Source: Streptomyces hoynatensis (lineage in GTDB: Bacteria; Actinomycetota; Actinomycetes; Streptomycetales; Streptomycetaceae). Taken from it: DNA of 64,000 bases. The stretch spans positions 620,001 through 684,000 of the forward strand of contig NZ_RBAL01000001.1 of the NCBI RefSeq assembly GCF_003626535.1. The letters run 5' to 3'. Position numbers and translations under genes: made by a program. The notes under the pieces were generated by a model. That model ran no database searches and was not told where the DNA came from. It saw only the letters and a program-made list of their open reading frames with translations. Below, in pieces: positions 17,636 through 24,962 of the stretch. Position 1 is the first letter of the stretch; each line of letters starts with the position of its first letter.

Positions 17636-18388
17636 GTGCAGAGCCCGATCTTCAACAACACCGTCAACCCGAGCCAGGAGCGCTTCGCCCCCCAGGGCGC
17701 GCACATGCTGCGGGTCAACCTCGCCCAGGGCGACGACGTGCTGGCCAGGACCGGCAGCATGGTCGCCTTCGAGGGGCTCGTGGAGTTCGACGGCGAGTAC
17801 CAGTCGCCGCGGCAGCACCAGACCCAGTGGGCCACCGGGGAGGTGCTGCCCCTGATGCGCTGCTACGGCCAGGGCGCCGTCTACCTCGCCAACCTCGCCC
17901 AGCACGTGCACGTTCTTGAGATCGACCACGAGGGCCTGACCGTGGACAGCTCCTACGTCCTCGCCCTGGACGCCCACCTGCACTGGGACGTGGTCGCCGT
18001 CGAGAGCCAGTACGGCATCGCGGGCGCGGGCGCGTACAACACGATGATCTCGGGCCAGGGCAAGGTGGCCGTCACCACCTCGGGCCACCCGCTGGTCATG
18101 CGGGTCACGCCGCAGAGCTACTGCAGCGCCGACGCGGACGCCGTGGTGGCCTGGTCGACCTCGCTGCGGGTGCAGATGCAGGCGCAGACCAGCAGCAGGT
18201 CGGTGTTCCGGCGGCGTGGAAACACGGGCGAGGGCTGGGAGATGAACTTCATGGGCGACGGGTACGTCGTCGTCCAGCCGAGCGAACTGCTGCCCCCGCA
18301 GCACACCTCGTTCGGCGAGCGCCTCGCCGGCCAGTTCACGCAGGGCCAGCACCCGGGCCTCGGCCAGCACGGGGCCTGGGGGCGCTAG
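17636..18388 (+). CDS. AIM24 family protein (third copy)
   Basis: 250 residues. Same fold as the preceding gene: LARTGSMVAFEGLVEF, AVYLANLAQHVHVLE and a closing GDGYVVVQPSELL. A GQHPGLGQHGAWG tail is low complexity. GTG 17636 has a GGGGGA Shine-Dalgarno and lies 37 bp after the previous stop. Three adjacent paralogues suggest a hetero-oligomer (inference). No operon partner follows: 964 bp of non-coding DNA separate it from the next gene. Confidence 0.84.
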   Translation: MQSPIFNNTVNPSQERFAPQGAHMLRVNLAQGDDVLARTGSMVAFEGLVEFDGEYQSPRQHQTQWATGEVLPLMRCYGQGAVYLANLAQHVHVLEIDHEGLTVDSSYVLALDAHLHWDVVAVESQYGIAGAGAYNTMISGQGKVAVTTSGHPLVMRVTPQSYCSADADAVVAWSTSLRVQMQAQTSSRSVFRRRGNTGEGWEMNFMGDGYVVVQPSELLPPQHTSFGERLAGQFTQGQHPGLGQHGAWGR

Positions 18389-19016
18389 CCGGTCCGCCTC
18401 GCGAAGGCGAACGGTGCCGCCGCGGCGGGTTCCGGGCTTTGTGCCGGCCGCGGCTTTCGGCGTACCCGGTGATTTTGCGTTTTCATGACTTCCTTTACCT
18501 GCCGACCACCTGCTCGCCACCTGCGCACCGGCCGTTCGCCGTCTGCCCGTTGCCGCCCGCCGGGTGACCGTTCCCGTTCGGTTCCCGGCTGATTGACTCC
18601 CGTGCCTGCGGGGAGGCGATGATTTCCCGTCATTCCTGCGGCCCCTCCGCGGGTTTCCGCCGGCCGGGTTCGGGGGCCGGCGGAAAAGACTGGGGAAAAT
18701 ACGGGGTGAGCCGCGCGGTGGCGCCGCCTTCCCGGCGCGTTTCCCCGCGCGGTGCCCGCCCACATGGGCCCAGGGGCACGCATACCCGCCCGGATGCCGA
18801 CGTGTGCGGGCACGTGGCGGAATGCCCTTCGATGTGCCGGTGCGGGAGCAGGGGAATTCCCTCGAAGCGGCGCCGGGAGCGCCGTGCGGACATCGCCCCC
18901 GCGGCGCACTCGTGGCACAATCGCCGACGGCGACCGGGGGCCTGTGTGCGAACGTCGTGCGTGCACGGGGAACTTCGCCGCCGTCATTTTCGGGAAGGAA
19001 TCCGGCAGAGTCTCAC
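18389..19016. other. long gene-free stretch upstream of the tryptophan cassette
   Basis: Open frames crossing this stretch have no start signal or protein-like composition, so I call no gene. It is slightly less GC-rich than its surroundings in places. TTGACT at 18593-18598 could be a -35, but no convincing -10 follows. It leads into the 12-bp repeat array at 19017. Confidence 0.5.
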
Positions 19017-19101
19017 GGAACGTTTTCCAGAACGTTCCCGGAACGGTTTCGAGGAACGTTTCGCAGAATGTTTCGCGGAACGTTTCCGCGGACGTTTTCG
19101 C
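19017..19101 (+). repeat. seven-unit ~12-bp array (consensus GGAACGTTTCGC)
   Basis: Units begin at 19017, 19029, 19040, 19053, 19065, 19077 and 19090 (lengths 11-13). Most contain AACGTT, itself palindromic. The array is about 250-330 bp upstream of the SDR gene that opens the cassette, where a regulator array would be expected. The repeat is not exact, and nothing suggests coding or CRISPR. Confidence 0.8.
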
Positions 19102-19352
19102 GAAAGCACCCCACGGCGGAAAGCGCGCCCGCCGAACCGGTTGCCCGCGGGGCCCGCGGGCGGAAGCGGCACCCGGCGCGCACGGGGGAGAAGGCAGACC
19201 GGCGGCCCCTCGGCCGGCCGGCCCGCGTTGCGGGCGGGAACCGCCCGGGCGGGCCCGGCGGAACCGGGGGGAGCGCAGGGCCGCCGACGGCGGCCGGGCG
19301 CACGGTGGGCGGAGGCGCGCGGGACGCGCAGGGCAGGCAGGAAAGAGGTCCG

Positions 19353-20189
19353 ATGACGAAACGGAACGTGCTTGTCACCGGGGGCTCCGCCGGGATCGGC
19401 CGGGCCTGTGTGGAACGGTTCGCCCGCGAGCCGGACTGGAACGTCTGGTTCACCTACCGCCAGGGCGCGGCGCGGGCGGCGGAGCTCGTGGCCCGGCTCG
19501 GGGAGCGGGAGCGGGAAGCCGAAGGCAAAGGCGAACGCCTCGGCGAGGTGCGGGCCTTCCCCTTCGCGCAGGGGGACTGGGAGTCCCACCAGCGGCTGTG
19601 CGCCGAACTGCCCGGGCCGGTGGACGTGCTGGTGAACAACGCGGCGGTCGGCTCGAAGACCGTCGAGCGGTACGCGACCGGCCCCGCCCACACCACAGCC
19701 TCGGCGTTCTTCCAGATCAACGCGGTGGGCCCGCTGTGGCTCATCGAGCAGCTGCTGCCCGGGATGCGGGAACGCGGCCGGGGAAAGATCGTCAACATCG
19801 CCAGCGTCGGTGGCGGAATCGGCCAGTTCCCCGGCTTCCACCCGGCCGACGGCATGAGCAAGGCCGCCCTCACCTACCTCACCCGGCACCTGGCCGCGGA
19901 CCTCGCCCACTCCCCGGTGCACGTCTTCGCCCTCTGCCCTGGCGCGGTGGAGACCGGCATGTTCGAGGCCAGCACGCTGGCCGCCCTCTCGCCCGAGGGC
20001 CGGGCCGCGTTCACCGCCCGGCTGCCTCAGGGCCGGCTGATCGAGCCGGAGGAGATCGCCGAACTCGTGTGGTGGCTGGCCGGAGCGCACTCGGCGGCGC
20101 TGCACGGCGCGGTCATCGACGCCTCCATGGGCCTGGGCGTGCACCCCGGCCTGCTCACCGGCCGGCCCGCGGGGGAGGAGGAGCGATGA
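19353..20189 (+). CDS. short-chain dehydrogenase/reductase, catalytic Tyr replaced
   Basis: 278 residues. Rossmann glycine motif TGGSAGIGRA near 8-17, VDVLVNNAA, and INAVGPLWLIEQLLP. Ser of the active site is present in NIASVG, and Lys in the MSKAALTYLTRHLA helix, but the Tyr of YxxxK is Asp (ADGMSK). Either another residue does the acid-base step or the protein has lost reductase activity. ATG 19353 has AAAGAGG at 5 nt. The stop overlaps the next start (ATGA). First gene of a tightly coupled four-gene operon; substrate unknown. Confidence 0.8.
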   Translation: MTKRNVLVTGGSAGIGRACVERFAREPDWNVWFTYRQGAARAAELVARLGEREREAEGKGERLGEVRAFPFAQGDWESHQRLCAELPGPVDVLVNNAAVGSKTVERYATGPAHTTASAFFQINAVGPLWLIEQLLPGMRERGRGKIVNIASVGGGIGQFPGFHPADGMSKAALTYLTRHLAADLAHSPVHVFALCPGAVETGMFEASTLAALSPEGRAAFTARLPQGRLIEPEEIAELVWWLAGAHSAALHGAVIDASMGLGVHPGLLTGRPAGEEER

Positions 20190-21481
20190 CCTCCCGGCAG
20201 GCAGAGCGGCTCCTGGCGGACACGCCCGCCATCGCCGACGCCCACTTCAGGGCGGAGGCCGAGCCCTACGACCCGGTGTCCCGCCCCGGCGGCTACCTCA
20301 ACCTGGGCACCGCGGAGAACCGGCTGCTGTGGGACCTCGTCGGGGAACGGCTGAAGGGGCTCGGCGAGTTCACCGAGGCGGCCGCCCGCTACGCGCCGCT
20401 GCACGGCACCGAGGTGCTGCGCGAGCGGATCGCGGCCCTGCTGTCGGCGACCTTCCGCGGCCCGCTCGCCGCCGGGGAGGTGGTGGTGATCAGCGGCGCC
20501 ACCGGCGCGCTGGACGCCCTCGCCACCGTGCTGTGCGACCCGGGCGAGACGATCGTGGTGCCCGCCCCCTACTACGGCGCCTTCGACACCGACCTGGCCG
20601 GGCGCTCCGGCGCCCGCCTGTGGCCCGCCCCGCTGCCGGCCGCCGCGGGCTTCCGGCTGACGGCCGGGGCCGTGGACCGCGCGCTGACCGAGGCGAAGCG
20701 CGCGGGCGCCGTGGTGCGCGCCGTGGCGCTGTCCTCGCCGTCCAACCCGATGGGGGAGGTCACCGGGCCCGGGACGCTGGCCGAACTGCTCGACGTGGTG
20801 CGGGCCCACGACGTGGACCTGATCTCGGACGAGATCTACGCCCACGCCGTGTTCGGCCCGCGGGCATTCACCAGCGCCCTCGACCCGGCCGTGAACCGGG
20901 AATGGGCCGAGCGCACCCACGTCGTGTGGGGCTTCGCCAAGGACTTCGCCCTGCCCGGCTGGAAGGCGGGCGTCCTGTGCAGCCACGCCCCGCGGGTGCT
21001 GGCCGCCGCGCGGGCGCTGGCGTACTTCGCGCCCGTGTCCACCGTCACCCAGGACCTGCTTGCGGCGCTGCTTGCCGACCCCGACTGGGTGCGCGGCTTC
21101 CTCGCCGAGGGCAGGCGGAGGCTGGCCGAAGGCTGGGCGCACGCCGCCGGGCAGCTCGACGCGCACGGCATCCCCTACGTGCCCGCCGAGGCCGGCTTCT
21201 CCACCTGGGTGGACCTGAGGCGGTGGCTGCCGGACCCCGAGGCGGCCCACGGCCCGGCCGGGTTCGCCGCCGAGGAGCGCCTGTGGCGGGAACTCCTGGA
21301 CGCCGCGCGGGTCAACATCCTGCCAGGCGCCGTCTTCCACTCACCGCAGCCGGGCTGGTTCCGGCTGTGCCACACGGTGGGCGCGCCGCTGGTGGCCGAG
21401 GCGGTACGGCGCCTCGCCGCCCTTCCGCACGCCGCCGCGGAACGAGAGCAGCCAACGACGAGGATCGGAGACCGCCCGTGA
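20186..21481 (+). CDS. PLP-dependent aminotransferase, ACC-synthase-like
   Basis: 431 residues, fold-type I PLP enzyme. It has YYGAFDTDL, SSPSNPMGEV, SDEIYAHAVFG and the PLP lysine K252 in GFAKDFALPGWKAG, which resembles the SKDxGLPGFR block of 1-aminocyclopropane-1-carboxylate synthases and related class I/II aminotransferases. Could transaminate kynurenine or another amino acid, or do an elimination. GGAGGAG Shine-Dalgarno overlaps the end of the SDR gene; the following gene overlaps its stop (GTGA). The context suggests specialised metabolism and not primary aminotransfer. Confidence 0.82.
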   Translation: MTSRQAERLLADTPAIADAHFRAEAEPYDPVSRPGGYLNLGTAENRLLWDLVGERLKGLGEFTEAAARYAPLHGTEVLRERIAALLSATFRGPLAAGEVVVISGATGALDALATVLCDPGETIVVPAPYYGAFDTDLAGRSGARLWPAPLPAAAGFRLTAGAVDRALTEAKRAGAVVRAVALSSPSNPMGEVTGPGTLAELLDVVRAHDVDLISDEIYAHAVFGPRAFTSALDPAVNREWAERTHVVWGFAKDFALPGWKAGVLCSHAPRVLAAARALAYFAPVSTVTQDLLAALLADPDWVRGFLAEGRRRLAEGWAHAAGQLDAHGIPYVPAEAGFSTWVDLRRWLPDPEAAHGPAGFAAEERLWRELLDAARVNILPGAVFHSPQPGWFRLCHTVGAPLVAEAVRRLAALPHAAAEREQPTTRIGDRP

Positions 21482-22425
21482 CCGAACCGACGTCCCCCGG
21501 CCCGCTGGACCGCTGGTACGAGGCCGCGGGAGTGCGCGGCGGGGTGCGGAGAATCTTCCACGCGGAGGCCGAGCGCGGACACGTCTTCTTCCCCGAGCAC
21601 CTGGTGCCGCACCTGGACCACCCCGAGGTGCGGGCGCTCGCACCCGAGCGCATCCGGGAGCTGACCATCCGGCACCTCTACCAGTTCCTGCACTCCACCA
21701 CCCACCTGGAGACCCGGGTGGTGAACGGCGCCGCGGAGCCGGTCGCCAACGGCCGCTCCGGCATGGACTTTCCCTCGGCCCTGCGGATGGACGCCTTCAA
21801 GGTCTACTGCGACGAGGGCTATCACGCCCTCTACAGCCTCGACCTGGCCGACCAGATCGCCCGGGTCACCGGCATCCCCGTGCCGAAGGTCGACTACGGC
21901 GGGTTCGTCACCGCGCTGGAGGCCGCGGGGCGTGCCCTGCTGCCCGGCGACCCGGTGCTCGCCGGGCAGTTGCAGGCCGTGGTCTTCGAAACGCTCATCA
22001 CCGCGGTGCTCAACGAGGTGCCCCAGGACCCCACCGTGGTCAGCACCGTGCGGGACCTGATGCGCGACCACGCCAAGGACGAGGGCCGCCACCACCGCTT
22101 CTTCTCCGCCTTCTTCCTTGAGCTGTGGGCGCGCCTCAACCGCTCGCGGCGGATCGCCGCGGGCCGCGCCCTGCCGGCCATGATCCGCGCCGCGCTGGAG
22201 TGGGACCTCGCCCCCGTGCACGGCTCGCTGCGGCTGGCGGGGCTCGGCGAGGAACAGGCCAGGGCGGTGCTTGCCGACTGCTACGCGGGGGAGGCCGTCA
22301 CGGCGCGCATCCAGGCCGTCTCCAGGGCCACGGTGCGGCTGTGCGCCCAGGTCGGCGCCTTCGAACTGCCGGGCGTCGCCGAGGCGTTCGCCGCGCAGGG
22401 CATCGACGAGCCCGGGGAGCGGTGA
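21478..22425 (+). CDS. AurF-type diiron N-oxygenase
   Basis: 315 residues, all-helical. The seven metal ligands of AurF are all present with matching spacing: E78, E113-x-x-H116 (DEGYH), E171, H198-x3-E202-x2-H205 (HAKDEGRHH). AurF oxidises aryl-amines to hydroxylamine and nitro products; homologues act on other amines. Next to tryptophan dioxygenase, the aryl-amine of kynurenine or anthranilate is an attractive substrate (inference). Start GTG overlaps the preceding stop, and the stop overlaps the next ATG (TGATG), so it is translationally coupled on both sides. Confidence 0.82.
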   Translation: MTEPTSPGPLDRWYEAAGVRGGVRRIFHAEAERGHVFFPEHLVPHLDHPEVRALAPERIRELTIRHLYQFLHSTTHLETRVVNGAAEPVANGRSGMDFPSALRMDAFKVYCDEGYHALYSLDLADQIARVTGIPVPKVDYGGFVTALEAAGRALLPGDPVLAGQLQAVVFETLITAVLNEVPQDPTVVSTVRDLMRDHAKDEGRHHRFFSAFFLELWARLNRSRRIAAGRALPAMIRAALEWDLAPVHGSLRLAGLGEEQARAVLADCYAGEAVTARIQAVSRATVRLCAQVGAFELPGVAEAFAAQGIDEPGER

Positions 22426-23465
22426 TGGCGGAGACCGAGCCGGCGGCGAGTCAGGGCAACGGCCGGGAGCCGGAGCTGACCTACACGCGCTACCTGCGGA
22501 TTCCCGAACTGCTCGCGCTTCAGGTGCCCTCGGCGGCGCGGGTGCACGACGAGCGCCTCTTCATCACCGTGCACCAGGTGCAGGAGCTGTGGTTCGCCCA
22601 GCTGCTGAGCGAACTTGCCGACGCCCGCGACCTGATGTTCCGGGGCGCCGCCAGGGCGGCCAGGGCGCGGCTCGCCCGCTGCCTGGCCGTCGACCGCACC
22701 CTCGTGACCGGGTTGCAGCTGCTGCGCACGATGCCGCCGCGCGCCTTCCACGCCTTCCGCGGCCACCTCGGCACGGCGAGCGGCGCCCAGTCCGCGCAGT
22801 TCCGGGAGATCGAGGCGCTCTCCGGCGCGGACTGGGCCAGGTCGGGGCGCGTGCCCGAGGGCCTGGGCGCCGCGGAACGCGAGCGGCTGCGGCGGCGCCA
22901 GGAAGAACCGAGCCTGTGGGACGGCTTCCTGTTCCTGCTCCGCCGGGCGGGCTTCGACGTGACCACCGGCGAGGCGCGCGGCGCGGCCCTGGCACGGCTG
23001 GCCGCGGCCGTGGCCGACGTGACGGACGCGGCGGACCTGGCGGATGCGGCGGGCCTGCCGGAGGTGGCGGACGCGGCGGGCCTGGCCGAGATGGCCGGCG
23101 TGGCGGGCCTGGCGGCACCGGGGGAACCGGCCGCGGGCGACCGGGCGGCCCCAGGAAACCGGACGGGCCTCCCGGACGCGAGAGACGCGGGAGGACCGGG
23201 AGGCCCGCGGGAGCCGGCCGAACTCGGCGAGCTGGCGGAGGCGTTACTGGAGCACGACGCCGTCTGGGCCGAGTGGCGCGCCGCCCACGTCCTGCTCGTG
23301 GAGCGGCAGATCGGCGGCCTGCCGGGCACCGGCGGCAGTTCCGGCGTGTCCCACCTGCGCGGCGCGATGCACCGCCGGTTCTACCCGGAGCTGTGGGAGG
23401 TGGCCGGCGGCCGGGCCCCCGCCGCCGCGGTCAGCGGCGGGCGAGGCCGGCCAGGGCTTCCGTGA
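22425..23465 (+). CDS. tryptophan 2,3-dioxygenase with an inserted low-complexity segment and a TTA codon
   Basis: 346 residues against about 280 in typical bacterial TDOs. Hallmarks: FITVHQVQELWF with H50, SAQFREIE, heme-ligand H288 in AHVLLVER, and GTGGSSG near 300. The excess is an Ala/Gly/Asp/Pro-rich insert at about 190-265. TDO opens tryptophan to N-formylkynurenine using heme and O2. Codon 274 is TTA (23244-23246), read only by the bldA tRNA in streptomycetes, so expression should be development-dependent. The 3' end overlaps the convergent hydrolase gene by 35 bp. Confidence 0.88.
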   Translation: MAETEPAASQGNGREPELTYTRYLRIPELLALQVPSAARVHDERLFITVHQVQELWFAQLLSELADARDLMFRGAARAARARLARCLAVDRTLVTGLQLLRTMPPRAFHAFRGHLGTASGAQSAQFREIEALSGADWARSGRVPEGLGAAERERLRRRQEEPSLWDGFLFLLRRAGFDVTTGEARGAALARLAAAVADVTDAADLADAAGLPEVADAAGLAEMAGVAGLAAPGEPAAGDRAAPGNRTGLPDARDAGGPGGPREPAELGELAEALLEHDAVWAEWRAAHVLLVERQIGGLPGTGGSSGVSHLRGAMHRRFYPELWEVAGGRAPAAAVSGGRGRPGLP

Positions 23466-24186
23466 CGACGGGCCAGACGGCGGTGAGCGGGTCGATCAGC
23501 TCGAAGTGACCCGCGCCGTCGACCGGCAGGAACCGGGTGGCGGGGTGGGCGGCGGCGTACGCCTCGCCGAGCGCCGCCGGGACCCGGACGTCCTCGGTGC
23601 CGTGCACGATCACCACCGGCGTCGAGGGCGCGGGCAGCCGCACCGGGTCGAGACCGGCGGCATCCGCGGGCGGGCCGCCGAGGAAGTCCCGCACCGCGCC
23701 CTCGTCCAGGTCGAGCGCGTGGGCGAGCCGCAGATCGGCGACCGGGGCCAGGGCCAGCGTCCCGGCGAGGCCGGGGGCCGGGGCGGTGGCGGCGGACAGC
23801 AGCGCCAGATGCCCGCCGGCCGAATGCCCCACCACCACCACGGTGCCGTCGAACGCCACGCCCCGGCGGGCCAGTTCGCCCGGGACGGCGGCCAGCGCCG
23901 CGCACACGTCGTCCACGGCCGCGCCCGGCAGGCCCGGCTCCCGCCGGTACTCCAGGGAGACGACGGACCAGCCGGCGGCGTGCAGCGCGGTGGCCATCGG
24001 GCGGCTGTGCACCCGGTCGTAGGCGGGCCGCCAGAAACCCCCGTGGATCAGCACCGCGAGCGGCCGGCCCGCGGCCCCGTCCTCGCCCGGCCACACGTCG
24101 GCGAGCTGATCCGGGCCCGCCCCGTACCGCACGCTCAGCGCCGGGGGCGGCGACTGCCGCGTCAGAACGGAACGGTTCTCAGCCAT
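23431..24186 (-). CDS. alpha/beta hydrolase, probable kynurenine formamidase
   Basis: 251 residues. Oxyanion motif HGGFW (48-52), nucleophile S122 in GHSAGGH, acid Asp in HGTEDVRVP and His in GAGHFELI, as in the esterase-like arylformamidases. It is not the metal-dependent KynB cyclase type. The gene is convergent with tryptophan dioxygenase and overlaps it by 35 bp, which supports hydrolysis of N-formylkynurenine to kynurenine. ATG 24186 is preceded by GGAGGGG. It could also be a general carboxylesterase; the context decides the call. Confidence 0.78.
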   Translation of the reverse strand: MAENRSVLTRQSPPPALSVRYGAGPDQLADVWPGEDGAAGRPLAVLIHGGFWRPAYDRVHSRPMATALHAAGWSVVSLEYRREPGLPGAAVDDVCAALAAVPGELARRGVAFDGTVVVVGHSAGGHLALLSAATAPAPGLAGTLALAPVADLRLAHALDLDEGAVRDFLGGPPADAAGLDPVRLPAPSTPVVIVHGTEDVRVPAALGEAYAAAHPATRFLPVDGAGHFELIDPLTAVWPVVTEALAGLARR

Positions 24187-24383
24187 CGGGTCCCCTCCCT
24201 GCCGCCCGGCCCTCCGGGCTGTTCCGGCTGTCCGGTGCGGCCGCCGCAACCGGGCGCCCCGGCCGTGGCCGGCCTCCCGGCCGCCGTAGCGTACCCACCA
24301 GGACCGCGGCCGCAACCCCCGAAGCGTGGCCGCCATCCCCGGCGCGTGGCCGCAATCCCAGGACGCAACCCCCGGCGCGCGCC

Positions 24384-24962
24384 TCAGCGCCCGGGCAGCG
24401 GCCCGGCGCCCCCGGGGCCCGGCCGGGTCTCGCTCCCCTCCACCAGCGCCCTGGCGCGCGTGGCCAGCCGCAGCACGGAGTCGTCCGCGACTCCCGGCAA
24501 CTCGTCGTAGCGGAACCAGCGCAGGTCCAGGGACTCCTCGCTGCGCACCGCCCGCGCCCCGGCCGGGGCCAGGGCGGCGTACTGCACGTCGAGGTGGACG
24601 GCGCAGGGCGTGCGGTGCCGGTCCAGGCCGACCGGCTCGGGCAGCAGCCGCAGCCCCTCGATGCCGGACTCCTCGGTGGCCTCGCGCAGCGCCGCGCCCG
24701 CGAGCGTCGCGTCCGTGGGCTCGCAGTGCCCGCCGGTCTGCAGCCAGGCCCGGAGCTTGCGGTGGAAGGTGAGCAGGACCCGGCCGTCCGCCGGGTCCAC
24801 CACCAGCGCGCTCGCCGTGACGTGCCCGGCGGCGCAGGAGCGCCACATGCCGTCCGGGTGGGCGGACAGGTGCGCGGCGTAGGCCAGGCGCAGCTCCTCC
24901 TGGGCCCCGTCGGGCGCGGCCCACCCGCGCAGCACCCGGGAGGCGTCCCCGTGCAGACTCAC
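24384..24962 (-). CDS. Nudix hydrolase
   Basis: 192 residues. The Nudix box is GGHCEPTDATLAGAA then REATEESG, matching Gx5Ex7REUxEExGU. The surrounding TASALVVDPADGRVLLTFHRK fits a broad nucleotide-sugar or NDP pyrophosphatase; substrate unknown. GTG start overlaps the stop of the upstream zincin-like gene (GTGA), so the two are coupled. The 197 bp between it and the hydrolase gene hold no gene. Confidence 0.85.
   Translation of the reverse strand: MSLHGDASRVLRGWAAPDGAQEELRLAYAAHLSAHPDGMWRSCAAGHVTASALVVDPADGRVLLTFHRKLRAWLQTGGHCEPTDATLAGAALREATEESGIEGLRLLPEPVGLDRHRTPCAVHLDVQYAALAPAGARAVRSEESLDLRWFRYDELPGVADDSVLRLATRARALVEGSETRPGPGGAGPLPGR

Noticed and set aside
19017..19101. 12-bp array as a coding repeat or CRISPR
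   Set aside because: Uneven unit length, no spacers, and the frames have no start signal.
22425..24186. Cassette as ordinary kynurenine catabolism
   Set aside because: Kynureninase and kynurenine monooxygenase are absent, and an AurF-type oxygenase is present.
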